60,059 bases of DNA from Pseudomonadota bacterium (GTDB lineage Bacteria; Cyanobacteriota; Vampirovibrionia; Obscuribacterales; Obscuribacteraceae), in the NCBI GenBank assembly GCA_021324135.1, contig JAJPJO010000532.1:1-60059 (forward strand), in the 5' to 3' direction. The translations under genes and the position numbers were made by a program. Numbering within the stretch: position 1 is the first letter of the stretch; every line of letters starts with the position of its first letter. The notes beneath the pieces were generated by a model. It was given only the letters and a program-made list of their open reading frames with translations. It searched no databases and had not been told where the DNA came from. This document shows positions 1 to 7,543 of this stretch, in pieces.

Positions 1-1251
1 GAGGCTGGGGCGGCTCACGATCCAAGTAAATCATCCGGACCGATTCACGCCGCTCTGTCCTTCGCTTATCTGCAGGCGGGTGAAACCGAGAAGGCGATCA
101 AGGAGGGTGAGAGAGCTCTCGAATTCGATCCCCAGGACAAGTCGGCGATGTACAACATCGCCATCGCGTATCAGGACGGCGCCAAGTTCGATGAGGCACT
201 AACCTGGCTGCAACGTTATATGGCTTTGGAAACGGATCCGGCTCGCCGCAAGAGTGCAGAGACTTTCATGATCTGCTTGCAGGAAGATCGCAAGCAGATC
301 AATTCGCAATCAAGCACATTGCCTGACTATTTCGAGCAAATGGAGGACAAGCACGGCAATGCAATCTGGTCCAAAGATCGGCTTCCGCTGCGGATTTATA
401 TCGCCTCCGGAAAGGGCGTGTACGGCTTCAGAGCGCAATACAGATCGCATATCATCCGCTCCTTTGACACGTGGTGCCTGGCGACCGGAAAGAAATTGAG
501 TTACAAGATCGTGGACACGCCCTCCAAGGCGGACATCAGTGTCGAATGGACAAGTGGTGAGCTGGCAGGCAGCGACAAGTTCGACAAGCGACTCAAGGCC
601 GGGGTTACTAAGTTGAACTATTCTGATGGTCAGCATATATCCGATGCAACAGTTTCAATTCGGACCGTCAATGCTTTTGAATCAGGGCGGCTTGTCGAAG
701 ACGGCGAGTGTGCCTCCACCTGCCTGCATGAAGTCGGTCACGCTCTCGGGCTGGGGCATTCGACAAACATCTACGACATAATGTATTTCCGATCCTCGAG
801 CAAGCAAAACGGTGTCCCAACCAGGCGCGATAAGGCGACAATCGCCAGACTGTATGCCGATTACCCGAGCGTGGATTTTACACCGCAAGCTGGATCTATG
901 GCACCTGTGCATTACCTGCCGCCGCCGACTTTTATTCCTCCAAAACCACCTGATACAAGGCAATTGACACCGCCCTTGTTCATTCCGCCACCGCTTCAGA
1001 TCGAGAAAAAACTGGAGCCGCCTCTCTATATTCCACCGCCAATTTCGGCGGAGAGGAAAGCCGATACATTGCCCTCAGGAAGGCCCTCCCCGCCAGCTGC
1101 TGAAACGAAGGTGCCACTGTATGTGCCACCGCCGCTTCAACCATCAAGAACCTCAGCCGGCAACATCAAAGGCAAGAAAGAAGGCGGCGCTAAGCCTGGC
1201 GGTGGCAGTCGGCCCGCACCGCAGTTTTTCGTCCCGCCGCCAATCAAGTGA
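1..1251 (+). CDS. TPR-matrixin-like zinc metalloprotease with proline-motif tail (5' truncated)
   Basis: The reading frame is open from base 1, so the start lies upstream of the window. The first ~85 visible residues are TPR-like helices. They are followed by a zincin domain with the matrixin-type signature HEVGHALGLGH (nt 727-759), whose three His and one Glu would bind zinc and catalyse hydrolysis. A Met-turn-like DIMYF lies ~10 residues downstream. The last ~110 residues are low complexity and carry about five copies of a [LF][FY][IV]PPP motif (PLFIPPP, PLYIPPP, PLYVPPP, QFFVPPP). M10 matrixins are normally exported, and the missing N-terminus probably holds a signal peptide. Fusion of TPRs to a matrixin domain is uncommon. 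The protease class is solid; the substrate is unknown. Confidence 0.85.
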   Translation, partial: EAGAAHDPSKSSGPIHAALSFAYLQAGETEKAIKEGERALEFDPQDKSAMYNIAIAYQDGAKFDEALTWLQRYMALETDPARRKSAETFMICLQEDRKQINSQSSTLPDYFEQMEDKHGNAIWSKDRLPLRIYIASGKGVYGFRAQYRSHIIRSFDTWCLATGKKLSYKIVDTPSKADISVEWTSGELAGSDKFDKRLKAGVTKLNYSDGQHISDATVSIRTVNAFESGRLVEDGECASTCLHEVGHALGLGHSTNIYDIMYFRSSSKQNGVPTRRDKATIARLYADYPSVDFTPQAGSMAPVHYLPPPTFIPPKPPDTRQLTPPLFIPPPLQIEKKLEPPLYIPPPISAERKADTLPSGRPSPPAAETKVPLYVPPPLQPSRTSAGNIKGKKEGGAKPGGGSRPAPQFFVPPPIK

Positions 1252-1285
1252 GTTGCCTGTAGCTGATTTTGAATTTCCTGAGCGA

Positions 1286-1302
1286 ACCGATCGGGGATCG
1301 GT
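1286..1302. terminator. Hairpin between convergent genes
   Basis: ACCGATC-ggg-GATCGGT forms a perfect 7-bp stem 35 bp after the stop of the metalloprotease gene and just beyond the stop of the convergent small gene. The run of T after it is weak (gccgtttattt), so termination is only a possibility. Confidence 0.35.
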
Positions 1303-1307
1303 GCCGT

Positions 1308-1517
1308 TTATTTCATTGCCATGGCTTTGCCGGCACCAGAGTGCACCGAGTCATATGAAGCTGAACTTCTATAAACCGACGGACGCTTTGCCGTCGCGCC
1401 TTTTGCCAGCGCTGATGTAGTTGATGAGTCTCTCTCATATTCGAGGTATGCCTTGAGCGCGTGTCTTGCGATCAGCAACCACAACATAAATATGTAGAGC
1501 CAGAGATAATCGCACAT
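1308..1517 (-). CDS. Small single-pass membrane protein, unknown function
   Basis: This 69-residue protein starts with a hydrophobic helix (residues ~4-18, rich in L, W, I and F). A basic, Ser/Ala-rich cytoplasm-like tail follows. The start chosen is the second ATG of ATGAGCATG, because the Shine-Dalgarno GGGAGG lies 8 nt upstream of it and only 2 nt from the first ATG. The gene lies downstream of an excellent promoter (1721-1749) that carries a TetR-type operator, with a second operator copy 20 nt before the start codon. That context makes a real, regulated gene likely. No family was recognised. Confidence 0.55.
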   Translation of the reverse strand: MCDYLWLYIFMLWLLIARHALKAYLEYERDSSTTSALAKGATAKRPSVYRSSASYDSVHSGAGKAMAMK

Positions 1518-1537
1518 GCTCATATCCTCCCGTCTGT

Positions 1538-1554
1538 TATTAGACCGGTCGTCT
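1538..1554 (-). promoter_or_regulatory. Second copy of TetR-type operator
   Basis: The 17-bp sequence tattagaccggtcgtct recurs exactly at 1722-1738. Its core TAGAC-cggtc-GTCT is an interrupted palindrome of the size and style bound by TetR/AcrR-family repressors. On the minus strand it is followed by TAATAA, a possible weak -10 box, but there is no good -35. It sits just upstream of the Shine-Dalgarno of the small membrane protein gene. The regulator identity is inferred; no TetR gene is visible in the window. Confidence 0.5.
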
Positions 1555-1580
1555 TAGTGTAGGTCTGGGAGCTTCCAGGT

Positions 1581-1603
1581 GAGCCAGGATGAGAGCCTGG
1601 CTC
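1581..1603. other. Perfect hairpin in leader of small gene
   Basis: GAGCCAGG-atgagag-CCTGGCTC is a perfect 8-bp stem with a 7-nt loop. It lies inside the ~190-nt leader between the promoter and the small membrane protein gene. No T-run follows on either strand, so it is more likely an RNA structure than a terminator. Confidence 0.4.
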
Positions 1604-1720
1604 GACCAATCGCGCCAGGGCAAGCGATGCGTGCCAAAGGCGTGTCTTATGCGTTTTACGTGATTTTTGGAGGGAAATAGCCCGCTGGCTGATACTGAAG
1701 GCGGACTGTTCGATGGTCAT

Positions 1721-1749
1721 ATATTAGACCGGTCGTCTACTTTTGTCAA
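1721..1749 (-). promoter_or_regulatory. Near-consensus sigma70 promoter with TetR-type operator in the spacer
   Basis: Read on the minus strand, TTGACA (1749-1744), a 17-nt spacer and TAATAT (1726-1721) almost match the sigma70 consensus. The palindrome TAGAC-gaccg-GTCTA fills the spacer, the classical place for a repressor to block RNA polymerase. The first downstream ATG (1720) would lie upstream of the predicted transcription start, so this promoter most likely serves the small membrane protein gene at 1517-1308. Confidence 0.7.
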
Positions 1750-1942
1750 GAAGCGGTTCGACCGAGGCGATTTAATCCATCAAAGAGCGGTGCAGTAGCC
1801 CGAAAGCGGCTAAATACGGCTTTATTAAATCTAGTATAAAAAAATTACTCATTGCGAAGCGGGAGGGCTAGGATTAGATTTGTAGATGTCAAGCAATGGA
1901 ACGTCGCCCGCAGCAAAACCTGTGAAGCGAAGGAGGTTTGCC

Positions 1943-2161
1943 ATGGAAAAAAAGGCGCAGACATCTCCTCCCGCGCCGGAATCCAAAAGCACAAGCAATA
2001 TTTGCTCTGTCAGCCGGAACCTGTCGGAACTCGAAATTAATGACAAATACTCGGTCATTTACGAGATCGCCAGAATTGAGACCATGATCGCAAAATTGGC
2101 AGAGAAAGAGTGCTCGCGCCCCGCACCTGACTCGATCAGAATCGCTTCAGCCGCTCATTGA
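1943..2161 (+). CDS. Small acidic/basic mixed protein, unknown function
   Basis: This 72-residue soluble protein begins MEKKAQTS. It has a Pro/Ser-rich first third and a helical second half around residues 30-55 (LEINDKYSVIYEIARIETMIAKL). An ATG further upstream in the same frame (1886) lacks a ribosome-binding site. ATG 1943 is preceded by AAGGAGG with 6-nt spacing, which decides the start. An antisense frame of similar length covers the same bases but has no such signal. No family was recognised. Confidence 0.6.
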   Translation: MEKKAQTSPPAPESKSTSNICSVSRNLSELEINDKYSVIYEIARIETMIAKLAEKECSRPAPDSIRIASAAH

Positions 2162-2338
2162 ATTTTTCCTCTTTCTGCAGCTGTGCAGCTAGTTCTCAGT
2201 GATGTAACCCGCTGAGGCAAGCGGCAAACCGACTTGTTTGTATGCCATCGTCTTCAATACCATTGGTTTCCACCGCTACCAACCAAATTTTTACCCTCAA
2301 ATCGGCTGGTGCGGTCGTTACTTTCGCTGAGATTGATT

Positions 2339-2493
2339 GCCGATGCACACGTCTGCGACAAAGAAACAAGCCAGAATCATACTTGCTGATCCAGGTGCAG
2401 ATGAGGAAAGTTGGCTCTGCGCCAGCCTGATTCTCGAGCACCGTTATTACCACTTGAGCAGCCCCACCCTTTGACCTAGACGTGTGCATCGGC
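2339..2493. repeat. 16-bp perfect inverted repeats bounding a 155-bp segment
   Basis: gccgatgcacacgtct (2339-2354) and its exact reverse complement (2478-2493) enclose 123 bp. The overall shape resembles a MITE or other remnant with terminal inverted repeats, but no target duplication was identified. A 43-codon frame (2343-2474) fills the interior without a ribosome-binding site. The gene-poor stretch 2162-2481 holds nothing else that could be supported. Confidence 0.45.
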
Positions 2494-2985
2494 GTCTTCT
2501 CAGCATCGTTGTTTTTCCTTGCCTTTGCTTGGCTGTGTCATTTTGACTTCCGGCTGATCGTTTGGATGGCTCTACCGGTAGTGGCATTTTCAACTGGATT
2601 ATTACCTCAGATATGGTTACGTCCGCAGTCGATGCGGACGGCTTTGTCCCTGGGTGTGGCCTCATGCAGTCCTCTGTTCCTGGCCAGTTTATGGACGGGG
2701 TTGGCTCAGGCAATCCTTCTCATAGGAACGGCGCATACTGATCTATTGCCTGTGGTGTGTACAACTATATTGGCGGGCGCCGGCGTTTTACTGCTGTCAA
2801 TTTGCGGAAGTGTGGCAGGGCATTGTCTGCCTTGGACTTCATGCTCTTCCGGGCGGGCAGCGAGCCCGCCATACTCTTTAGCCATACTTTTTAAAGGATT
2901 AGCGCCATGTGCGCTAATTGGCAAACTTCATTGCAACACGTTGCACAGCAGGTTAATTTCTAACACCCGGTGCGCAAGCCTGTAG
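2482..2985 (+). pseudogene. Degenerate fragment of a polytopic membrane protein
   Basis: The frame opens with GTG inside the right arm of the inverted repeat and has no ribosome-binding site. About 110 residues are strongly hydrophobic. The stretch SLGVASCSPLFLASL, followed by a hydrophobic segment ending LLLSICGSVAGHC, resembles the C-terminal part of the membrane protein encoded at 10306-9302 (LALSACSPFVLAGL, later VVLLGSAFGGYC). The last ~50 residues are Cys/Ser-rich and not membrane-like, suggesting a frameshift. The likeliest reading is an N-terminally truncated paralog. The similarity was judged by eye. Confidence 0.35.
2898..2918. repeat. Perfect hairpin ATTAGCGC/GCGCTAAT
   Basis: ATTAGCGC-catgt-GCGCTAAT is an 8-bp perfect stem with a 5-nt loop near the end of the degenerate frame. 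No T-run follows, so the role is unknown. Confidence 0.35.
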
Positions 2986-3083
2986 TAAGCTGTCAAAATT
3001 ACTGGTTGCCTGGCGCCTTTCAGCCAAGCAACAGGGGTTCAAGCTTACGTTCCCTCCTCTTATGTCACAGTGGAGATTCATTT

Positions 3084-3722
3084 GTGGTTACAGCAAATCT
3101 CAAATCAAGTTTGAAGAAGGCGGTCGACGACGCTTTATTCGAGAAAAGCGAACACGAACAAGAACGCAAGTATCTGCACTTGCTTCAATTGGTGCGGCTG
3201 AAGGTCGGCGATCAAGAAAACGACATAGCCAATGCCCTTCAGGAGGTTGCTAAAGAACTCGAAGCCGAAGGCAGGCAGAAAGATGCATTCGAATTCAAGC
3301 AAAGAACTTGCATCATGCTTCTGGAACTGACCATGAATCCTTTGCCTCCGATTCCGCCTGAACTCGTCGACGCCATGCAGGCCCAGGACAAACCTGCCTC
3401 ATTCCAGGCGAAATTTGACTTGCATATCGTCTTTGACCTTGATGAGGCGAAGCAGGTTTATTGTGAACTCTTCGAATTGGGAACGCCGGACGAAGCGTCT
3501 CCTGATTATCTGTGGTGGCGCACCGCCCATGGTGCGGCACTATGCGTGGTGTCAGGACGGAACGGCGCCGAGCATGTGCCCGTTTTTTCCACAACCACAA
3601 ATAATGGCACCGAACGCTTGCTGAGCTCAGGCTGGCAGCCGGCCTGCAGTTACCGCACTCCACTTGGTGAAGTCGTGGTCTTCACTCACAGTCGATTGGG
3701 TAAGTTTGCGCTTCTAAAATAG
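3084..3722 (+). CDS. Uncharacterised protein with TPR-like helical N-terminus
   Basis: The product is 212 residues from a GTG start preceded by GGAG at 8 nt. The longer frame to 2970 has no such signal. Residues ~1-85 are charged helices (SLKKAVDDALFEKSEHEQERKYLH is split here only for reading), typical of the paired-helix TPR style. The C-terminal half is globular, with PDYLWWRTAHGAAL and TPLGEVVVFTHSRLG suggesting a beta-rich domain. There is no signal peptide. It lies upstream of pfk but 85 bp away, so an operon is uncertain. No family was recognised. Confidence 0.6.
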   Translation: MVTANLKSSLKKAVDDALFEKSEHEQERKYLHLLQLVRLKVGDQENDIANALQEVAKELEAEGRQKDAFEFKQRTCIMLLELTMNPLPPIPPELVDAMQAQDKPASFQAKFDLHIVFDLDEAKQVYCELFELGTPDEASPDYLWWRTAHGAALCVVSGRNGAEHVPVFSTTTNNGTERLLSSGWQPACSYRTPLGEVVVFTHSRLGKFALLK

Positions 3723-3807
3723 GTTCTATGTTACGCCTCTGTGCAGTCAAGAGCACAAGCCGCTCCATTCATGATAAATATGCTTTGCACCTGAATCTGG
3801 AGCGAAC

Positions 3808-5013
3808 ATGAAGAACATTGGCATCATCACATCCGGCGGCGACTGCGGCGGGCTCAACGGAGTCATTAAAGGTGCCGCGCTCACGTCCCTCAGCAAAGGC
3901 ATGACGGCTTACATCGTGCCCAACGGCTACGCCGGACTTTACAATCTTGTCGATTTCAAAGCGATCGCCAAGCTGACAGCCGAGCGCATCGAGCAGATCG
4001 ACGTTTTTCTGGCCGGCAGTGAAGCGGGCAACTCGCGCGTTAAGGTCTCCAAAATAAAGGATGACAAAAAATACGAGCGCATAAAAGAGGGCTTGAAAAA
4101 ATTCAATCTCGACGCGCTCGTTATCTCCGGCGGCGATGATACCGGCAGCGTCGTGAAGGACCTGGCCGATAAAGGTATACCTTGCGTTCACGCGCCAAAG
4201 ACAATGGATCTCGATCTCATGCCGTACAGCGTTGGCGGCGATTCGACGATCAATCGCATAGCCGAAGAAGTGCGGGATCTCAAAACTACCGGTAGAACCC
4301 ATAACCGCATAATCGTGCTCGAGGTCTTCGGCCGGTATGCCGGGCATACAGCCTTTCGCGGTGGTATCGCTGCTGATGCCGATGCCGTGCTCATACCTGA
4401 GGTTCCGGTTGATTTCGATGTTCTCTACAGGCATATCAAGGCGAAGTTCATCAAGCGCATCGAAGAAAGCGATGTCCATGCCGGAAGCGCAACCATCGTT
4501 GTCGCCGAAGGACTGAAGGATGCATCAGGAAACGAGCTTGTCGATATGAATTCGCAGCCTGATTCCTTCGGTCATAGAAAATTGATGGGGGCGGGCCAAT
4601 ATGTCGTTAAGCAGATCGAAAGCCGTATTAAGGCGGACCCGGAAATTAAGGAGTTCATGAAGCGCACCGGTCAATTCGTCGAGGGAGTTTACGAAATCCC
4701 CGAGGTGCGCGAAATTCGGCCCAGCCATCTGGTGCGCTGCGGGTTTACATCGGCAGTCGATGCCAACTTCGGATTGGAAGCCGGTGCAGCAGCCGTTGAG
4801 TTAATTGCCAAAGGCATTTTTGGCGTCACCGTTGTTTCTTATCGCGCTGGACAAATCCAATACATGGCTGTAGCTGATGCCATCGTGCAGCGCCACGTCG
4901 ATCTTAATGACGTGGCTGTCTTTGAAACGCTTGGCGTCAGTTTTGGACGCGAACCGGCGAAGGTTGATTGCCAGGCGACTAAGATAAGCGGAGTGCCGCC
5001 TCGAGTTTATTAG
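3808..5013 (+). CDS. pfkA: 6-phosphofructokinase with pyrophosphate-type active-site residues
   Basis: A PfkA-family phosphofructokinase of 401 residues catalyses fructose-6-phosphate to fructose-1,6-bisphosphate in glycolysis. The motifs seen are TSGGDCGGLNG (residues ~8-18), SGGDDTGS (107-114), PKTMDLD (130-136, with the catalytic Asp134) and FGRYAG (174-179). The Asp after GGD (D111) and the Lys before TMD (K131) occupy the two positions that are Gly in ATP enzymes such as E. coli PfkA and Asp/Lys in PPi-dependent enzymes. PPi use is therefore likely, and the step may be reversible. GGAG lies 6 nt before the ATG. Its stop codon overlaps the first possible start of truC by one base. Confidence 0.9.
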   Translation: MKNIGIITSGGDCGGLNGVIKGAALTSLSKGMTAYIVPNGYAGLYNLVDFKAIAKLTAERIEQIDVFLAGSEAGNSRVKVSKIKDDKKYERIKEGLKKFNLDALVISGGDDTGSVVKDLADKGIPCVHAPKTMDLDLMPYSVGGDSTINRIAEEVRDLKTTGRTHNRIIVLEVFGRYAGHTAFRGGIAADADAVLIPEVPVDFDVLYRHIKAKFIKRIEESDVHAGSATIVVAEGLKDASGNELVDMNSQPDSFGHRKLMGAGQYVVKQIESRIKADPEIKEFMKRTGQFVEGVYEIPEVREIRPSHLVRCGFTSAVDANFGLEAGAAAVELIAKGIFGVTVVSYRAGQIQYMAVADAIVQRHVDLNDVAVFETLGVSFGREPAKVDCQATKISGVPPRVY

Positions 5014-5021
5014 TGCTGGGC

Positions 5022-5681
5022 ATGATAAGCGTCCTTTACCGCGATGAATGGCTCATTGTGGTCGATAAACCATCAGGCTTGCTGGTTCATCGTGGCTGGG
5101 ACAAAGACCCTGTCACGCTGGCCGATATCGTGCGCGATCAAATAGTGAAGCAGCCGGTTTTTGCGCTGCATCGTCTGGATAGAGGCACGAGCGGCCCCGT
5201 CATGTTCGCCCTTCAGAGTGAAACGGCGCGCACTATGCAGGAGAAAATGCAAGCCGGGGAGGTGAGGAAAACCTACCTGGCTTTAGTGCGCGGCCCAATG
5301 CTGGAGCCATGTACACTCGATCATCCCGTGCCAGGCAAAAGGCATGGCGAGCGCGTTCCCTCTGTCACTGAATTTCGTCCTCTCGCTCAAAAAGAGAGAT
5401 GGACACTGGTTGAAGCCAAACCGCGGTCGGGGCGGTTGCACCAGATACGGCGTCACTTGAAGCACCTGAGTCATCCCATTGTCGGTGATGTACGCTATGG
5501 CAAAGGTGATGTGAACAGGTTCTTCAGAGACCATTACAATTTGTGTCGTCTGGCGCTCCACTGCCTCGAGGTTGAATTCCAGCATCCGACAGGCAAGATA
5601 CTTTGCCTCCAAGCGCCGCTGCCGGAGGACCTCCGCGACCCTTTCACCAGGCTTGGAATCTGGCCTTTAGAAAGCGGATAA
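5022..5681 (+). CDS. truC: tRNA pseudouridine(65) synthase, RluA family
   Basis: This 219-residue enzyme isomerises U65 of certain tRNAs to pseudouridine. The RluA-family signature HRLDRGTSG (Asp ~53 is the nucleophile) is present. The TruC-like stretch GRLHQIRRHLKHLSHPIVGD and the downstream NRFFRDH point to TruC rather than RluA/C/D. The ATG at 5022 gives MISVLYRDEWL, which lines up with the usual TruC start. A GTG at 5013 would add three residues and overlaps the pfk stop. It is probably co-transcribed with pfk; no functional link between the two is obvious. Confidence 0.9.
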   Translation: MISVLYRDEWLIVVDKPSGLLVHRGWDKDPVTLADIVRDQIVKQPVFALHRLDRGTSGPVMFALQSETARTMQEKMQAGEVRKTYLALVRGPMLEPCTLDHPVPGKRHGERVPSVTEFRPLAQKERWTLVEAKPRSGRLHQIRRHLKHLSHPIVGDVRYGKGDVNRFFRDHYNLCRLALHCLEVEFQHPTGKILCLQAPLPEDLRDPFTRLGIWPLESG

Positions 5682-5918
5682 ACTCGCCTGAAGCTCATCA
5701 AGAAAGTTCGTACAACAAGCTAGCTCGCCGGGAACATTCCAAATTGCGCCATGGTCTATAAGCGCAGTGGAAGTTGCCCCACCCGTGTGAGGCGCTCATA
5801 GCTCTGAGGCTGATGATCTCCAGCAGCCTCACGGCAGGCGCCGGCGACATCCTGCTTACTCCAGTCGTATATATAAATGAAGCCGTTCTGCGCGCGATTC
5901 GTTATCAAGGAAAGGACC

Positions 5919-7247
5919 ATGAATATAAAGAAGCCCAAGCTCGACATTCATCTACTTGCTCTGAGCCTTGCTTTAGGCCAGGTATGCCTGCCCATAACGG
6001 CGGCATTAGCGGAAGACAATCAGGTGCGTCTGGCCGGGCAGGTGGTCATATCCGACATCGCTCCTGCCTCAAATCTGAGCGCCGAACAGCGAGCGGATGC
6101 GATTCAGAAAAATCTCGATAATGCCCTTGTCGCTGCTAAAAGCACGGAGCCAGGCGCGGTTGCCGTCACCTATACAAAGGGAATCCCTATAGTGACGGTC
6201 GGCGGCTATCAGGTTGCCACCGCAGATGGCGCCAGCGCCAGGGCTGCTCACACGACCACTACACTCCTGGCGAAGCGCTGGGCAGACAGTTTGCGCACGG
6301 CGCTGCGCGATCAACAGAGCGTGCAGGCATACGTTGCTCAGCTCTCCGGCACATATCAATCGAGCGCTCCATCTGTAATTGCAACAGCGCCGCCTAAAGC
6401 TCGATCAGCCGATCAAATCGCCCAAGCGAATGCCATGCAATCTCCGGGTTACGATCAACAATCCCAGGATCTTCAGCAGAGCGCACCCAATGTTTCCAAC
6501 CCGCCTGTAAATCCACAAGGCCTGCAACCTGGCATGATCCAGGGTATCCAGCCCGCTCAGAATATGCCACCAAATGCGATGCAAGGTATTCCGCCTGTTC
6601 GGCAAGCCCGCGTCGTTTATGCTCCTGCAGGAATGGTGGTGTCGGCTATGCTTCAATCTTCGATATCGAGTGAGGTAGCGCGACCCGGCGATATAATCGA
6701 GGCCCAAATCAACCAGCCGATCATTCTCGGCGATTCGCAAATTCCGGCGGGCTCGACTGTAATCGGGCAGGTTTCCGATGCCACCAATGGCAAAATGCTT
6801 GGCCGTTCCGGATCGCTGCAGGTCCGCTTCAATCGCCTGCGCACTCCCGATGGGCAAGAAGTACCGGTGACCGCGCACTTGATGGGCGGCATCGGCAAAT
6901 ACAAGGATATCGGCGGCGATCGCTCCGACACTTTCAAGGGCGAGACCTGGAAAGGTAAAGTAGCACAAGCCGGCATTAGAGGGCTGATTGGTGCCGGCAC
7001 TGGCGCCGCCCTCGGCACCGCCGTCGGTGCAATTGCCGGCGGGCGTCACGGCCTGGGCCGGGGTGCCTGGTCCGGCACCGCTATTGGTGGCGGCGTGGGA
7101 TTGGCCGACAGCCTCATTCTGCGCAAAGGGCAAAACGTAAATATAACCAGCGGCACGCAAATTCAATTGCAGCTTGACGCCCCCCTGCAATTCGCAGGCA
7201 CGCCATCGACAGAATTGCACGTCTATGGAGGCACGTACTCACCATAG
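5919..7247 (+). CDS. Exported VirB10/TrbI-like protein with glycine zipper
   Basis: The product is 442 residues. The ATG is preceded by AAGGA at 2-3 nt and gives a signal peptide ending near ALAE (residue ~32). Residues ~35-150 form an Ala-rich alpha/beta domain, followed by a Gln/Pro/Asn-rich linker. Residues ~240-330 resemble the beta domain of TrbI/VirB10 proteins (ARPGDIIEAQINQPI, then IPAGSTVIGQV). A Gly/Ala zipper follows (GAGTGAALGTAVGAIAGG). No other conjugation gene is nearby, so a stand-alone envelope protein is more likely than a type IV secretion part. Domain call moderate, role unknown. Confidence 0.65.
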   Translation: MNIKKPKLDIHLLALSLALGQVCLPITAALAEDNQVRLAGQVVISDIAPASNLSAEQRADAIQKNLDNALVAAKSTEPGAVAVTYTKGIPIVTVGGYQVATADGASARAAHTTTTLLAKRWADSLRTALRDQQSVQAYVAQLSGTYQSSAPSVIATAPPKARSADQIAQANAMQSPGYDQQSQDLQQSAPNVSNPPVNPQGLQPGMIQGIQPAQNMPPNAMQGIPPVRQARVVYAPAGMVVSAMLQSSISSEVARPGDIIEAQINQPIILGDSQIPAGSTVIGQVSDATNGKMLGRSGSLQVRFNRLRTPDGQEVPVTAHLMGGIGKYKDIGGDRSDTFKGETWKGKVAQAGIRGLIGAGTGAALGTAVGAIAGGRHGLGRGAWSGTAIGGGVGLADSLILRKGQNVNITSGTQIQLQLDAPLQFAGTPSTELHVYGGTYSP

Positions 7248-7285
7248 TGCGGATTTTCCGAGCAAGAAGAGTTTTTCCGGCGCTG

Positions 7286-7313
7286 GAAGGGAGAGGTGTA
7301 AGCCTCTTCCTTC
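7286..7313. terminator. Strong hairpin downstream of the VirB10/TrbI-like gene
   Basis: GAAGGGAGAGG pairs with CCTCTTCCTTC (11 bp, one G-U) across a 6-nt loop, 38 nt after the stop codon. No clear T-run follows, so it may act as an RNA-stabilising structure or an atypical terminator. Confidence 0.45.
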
Positions 7314-7358
7314 TGGCTTAAGGGAGTAAATAAACGCCCTTGCTAGTAAGCTGGCCTG

Positions 7359-7393
7359 CCGGCCGGTAAATGGCCGATAAATTGACCGGCCGG
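7359..7393. promoter_or_regulatory. 9-bp perfect inverted repeat upstream of the Ser/Thr kinase
   Basis: CCGGCCGGT (7359-7367) and ACCGGCCGG (7385-7393) flank a 17-nt AT-richer spacer, 150 bp before the kinase start. The spacing, about 2.5 helical turns centre to centre, is compatible with a dimeric or tetrameric regulator site. An RNA hairpin is the alternative. Confidence 0.4.
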
Positions 7394-7543
7394 ACGGCTA
7401 ACCTCGCAAGTGAAGACAGACGCGATTGATCGGTTCATAATCCCTGTTGGCGCGACCTGCCCTTTACAATGAAAGAGGGATCGAGGCTGTACCAACGCTA
7501 TCGATATGCGTATGATTGGTGGGTTCGTGGATGGGGACTGCAA

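Noticed and set aside
1520..1720. A 66-codon minus-strand frame between the two TetR-type operators
   Set aside because: Its ATG lies upstream of the predicted transcription start, it has no ribosome-binding site and it overlaps the hairpin-bearing leader.
2343..2474. A 43-codon frame inside the inverted repeat, its start reading like a receiver-domain strand (RIILADPGADEE)
   Set aside because: Too short, no ribosome-binding site, and the resemblance covers only one strand.
3769..4479. A 236-codon minus-strand frame
   Set aside because: It is antisense to the phosphofructokinase gene, whose motifs are unequivocal.
6405..7220. A 271-codon minus-strand frame
   Set aside because: It is antisense to the VirB10/TrbI-like gene and shows only the low-complexity of its complement.
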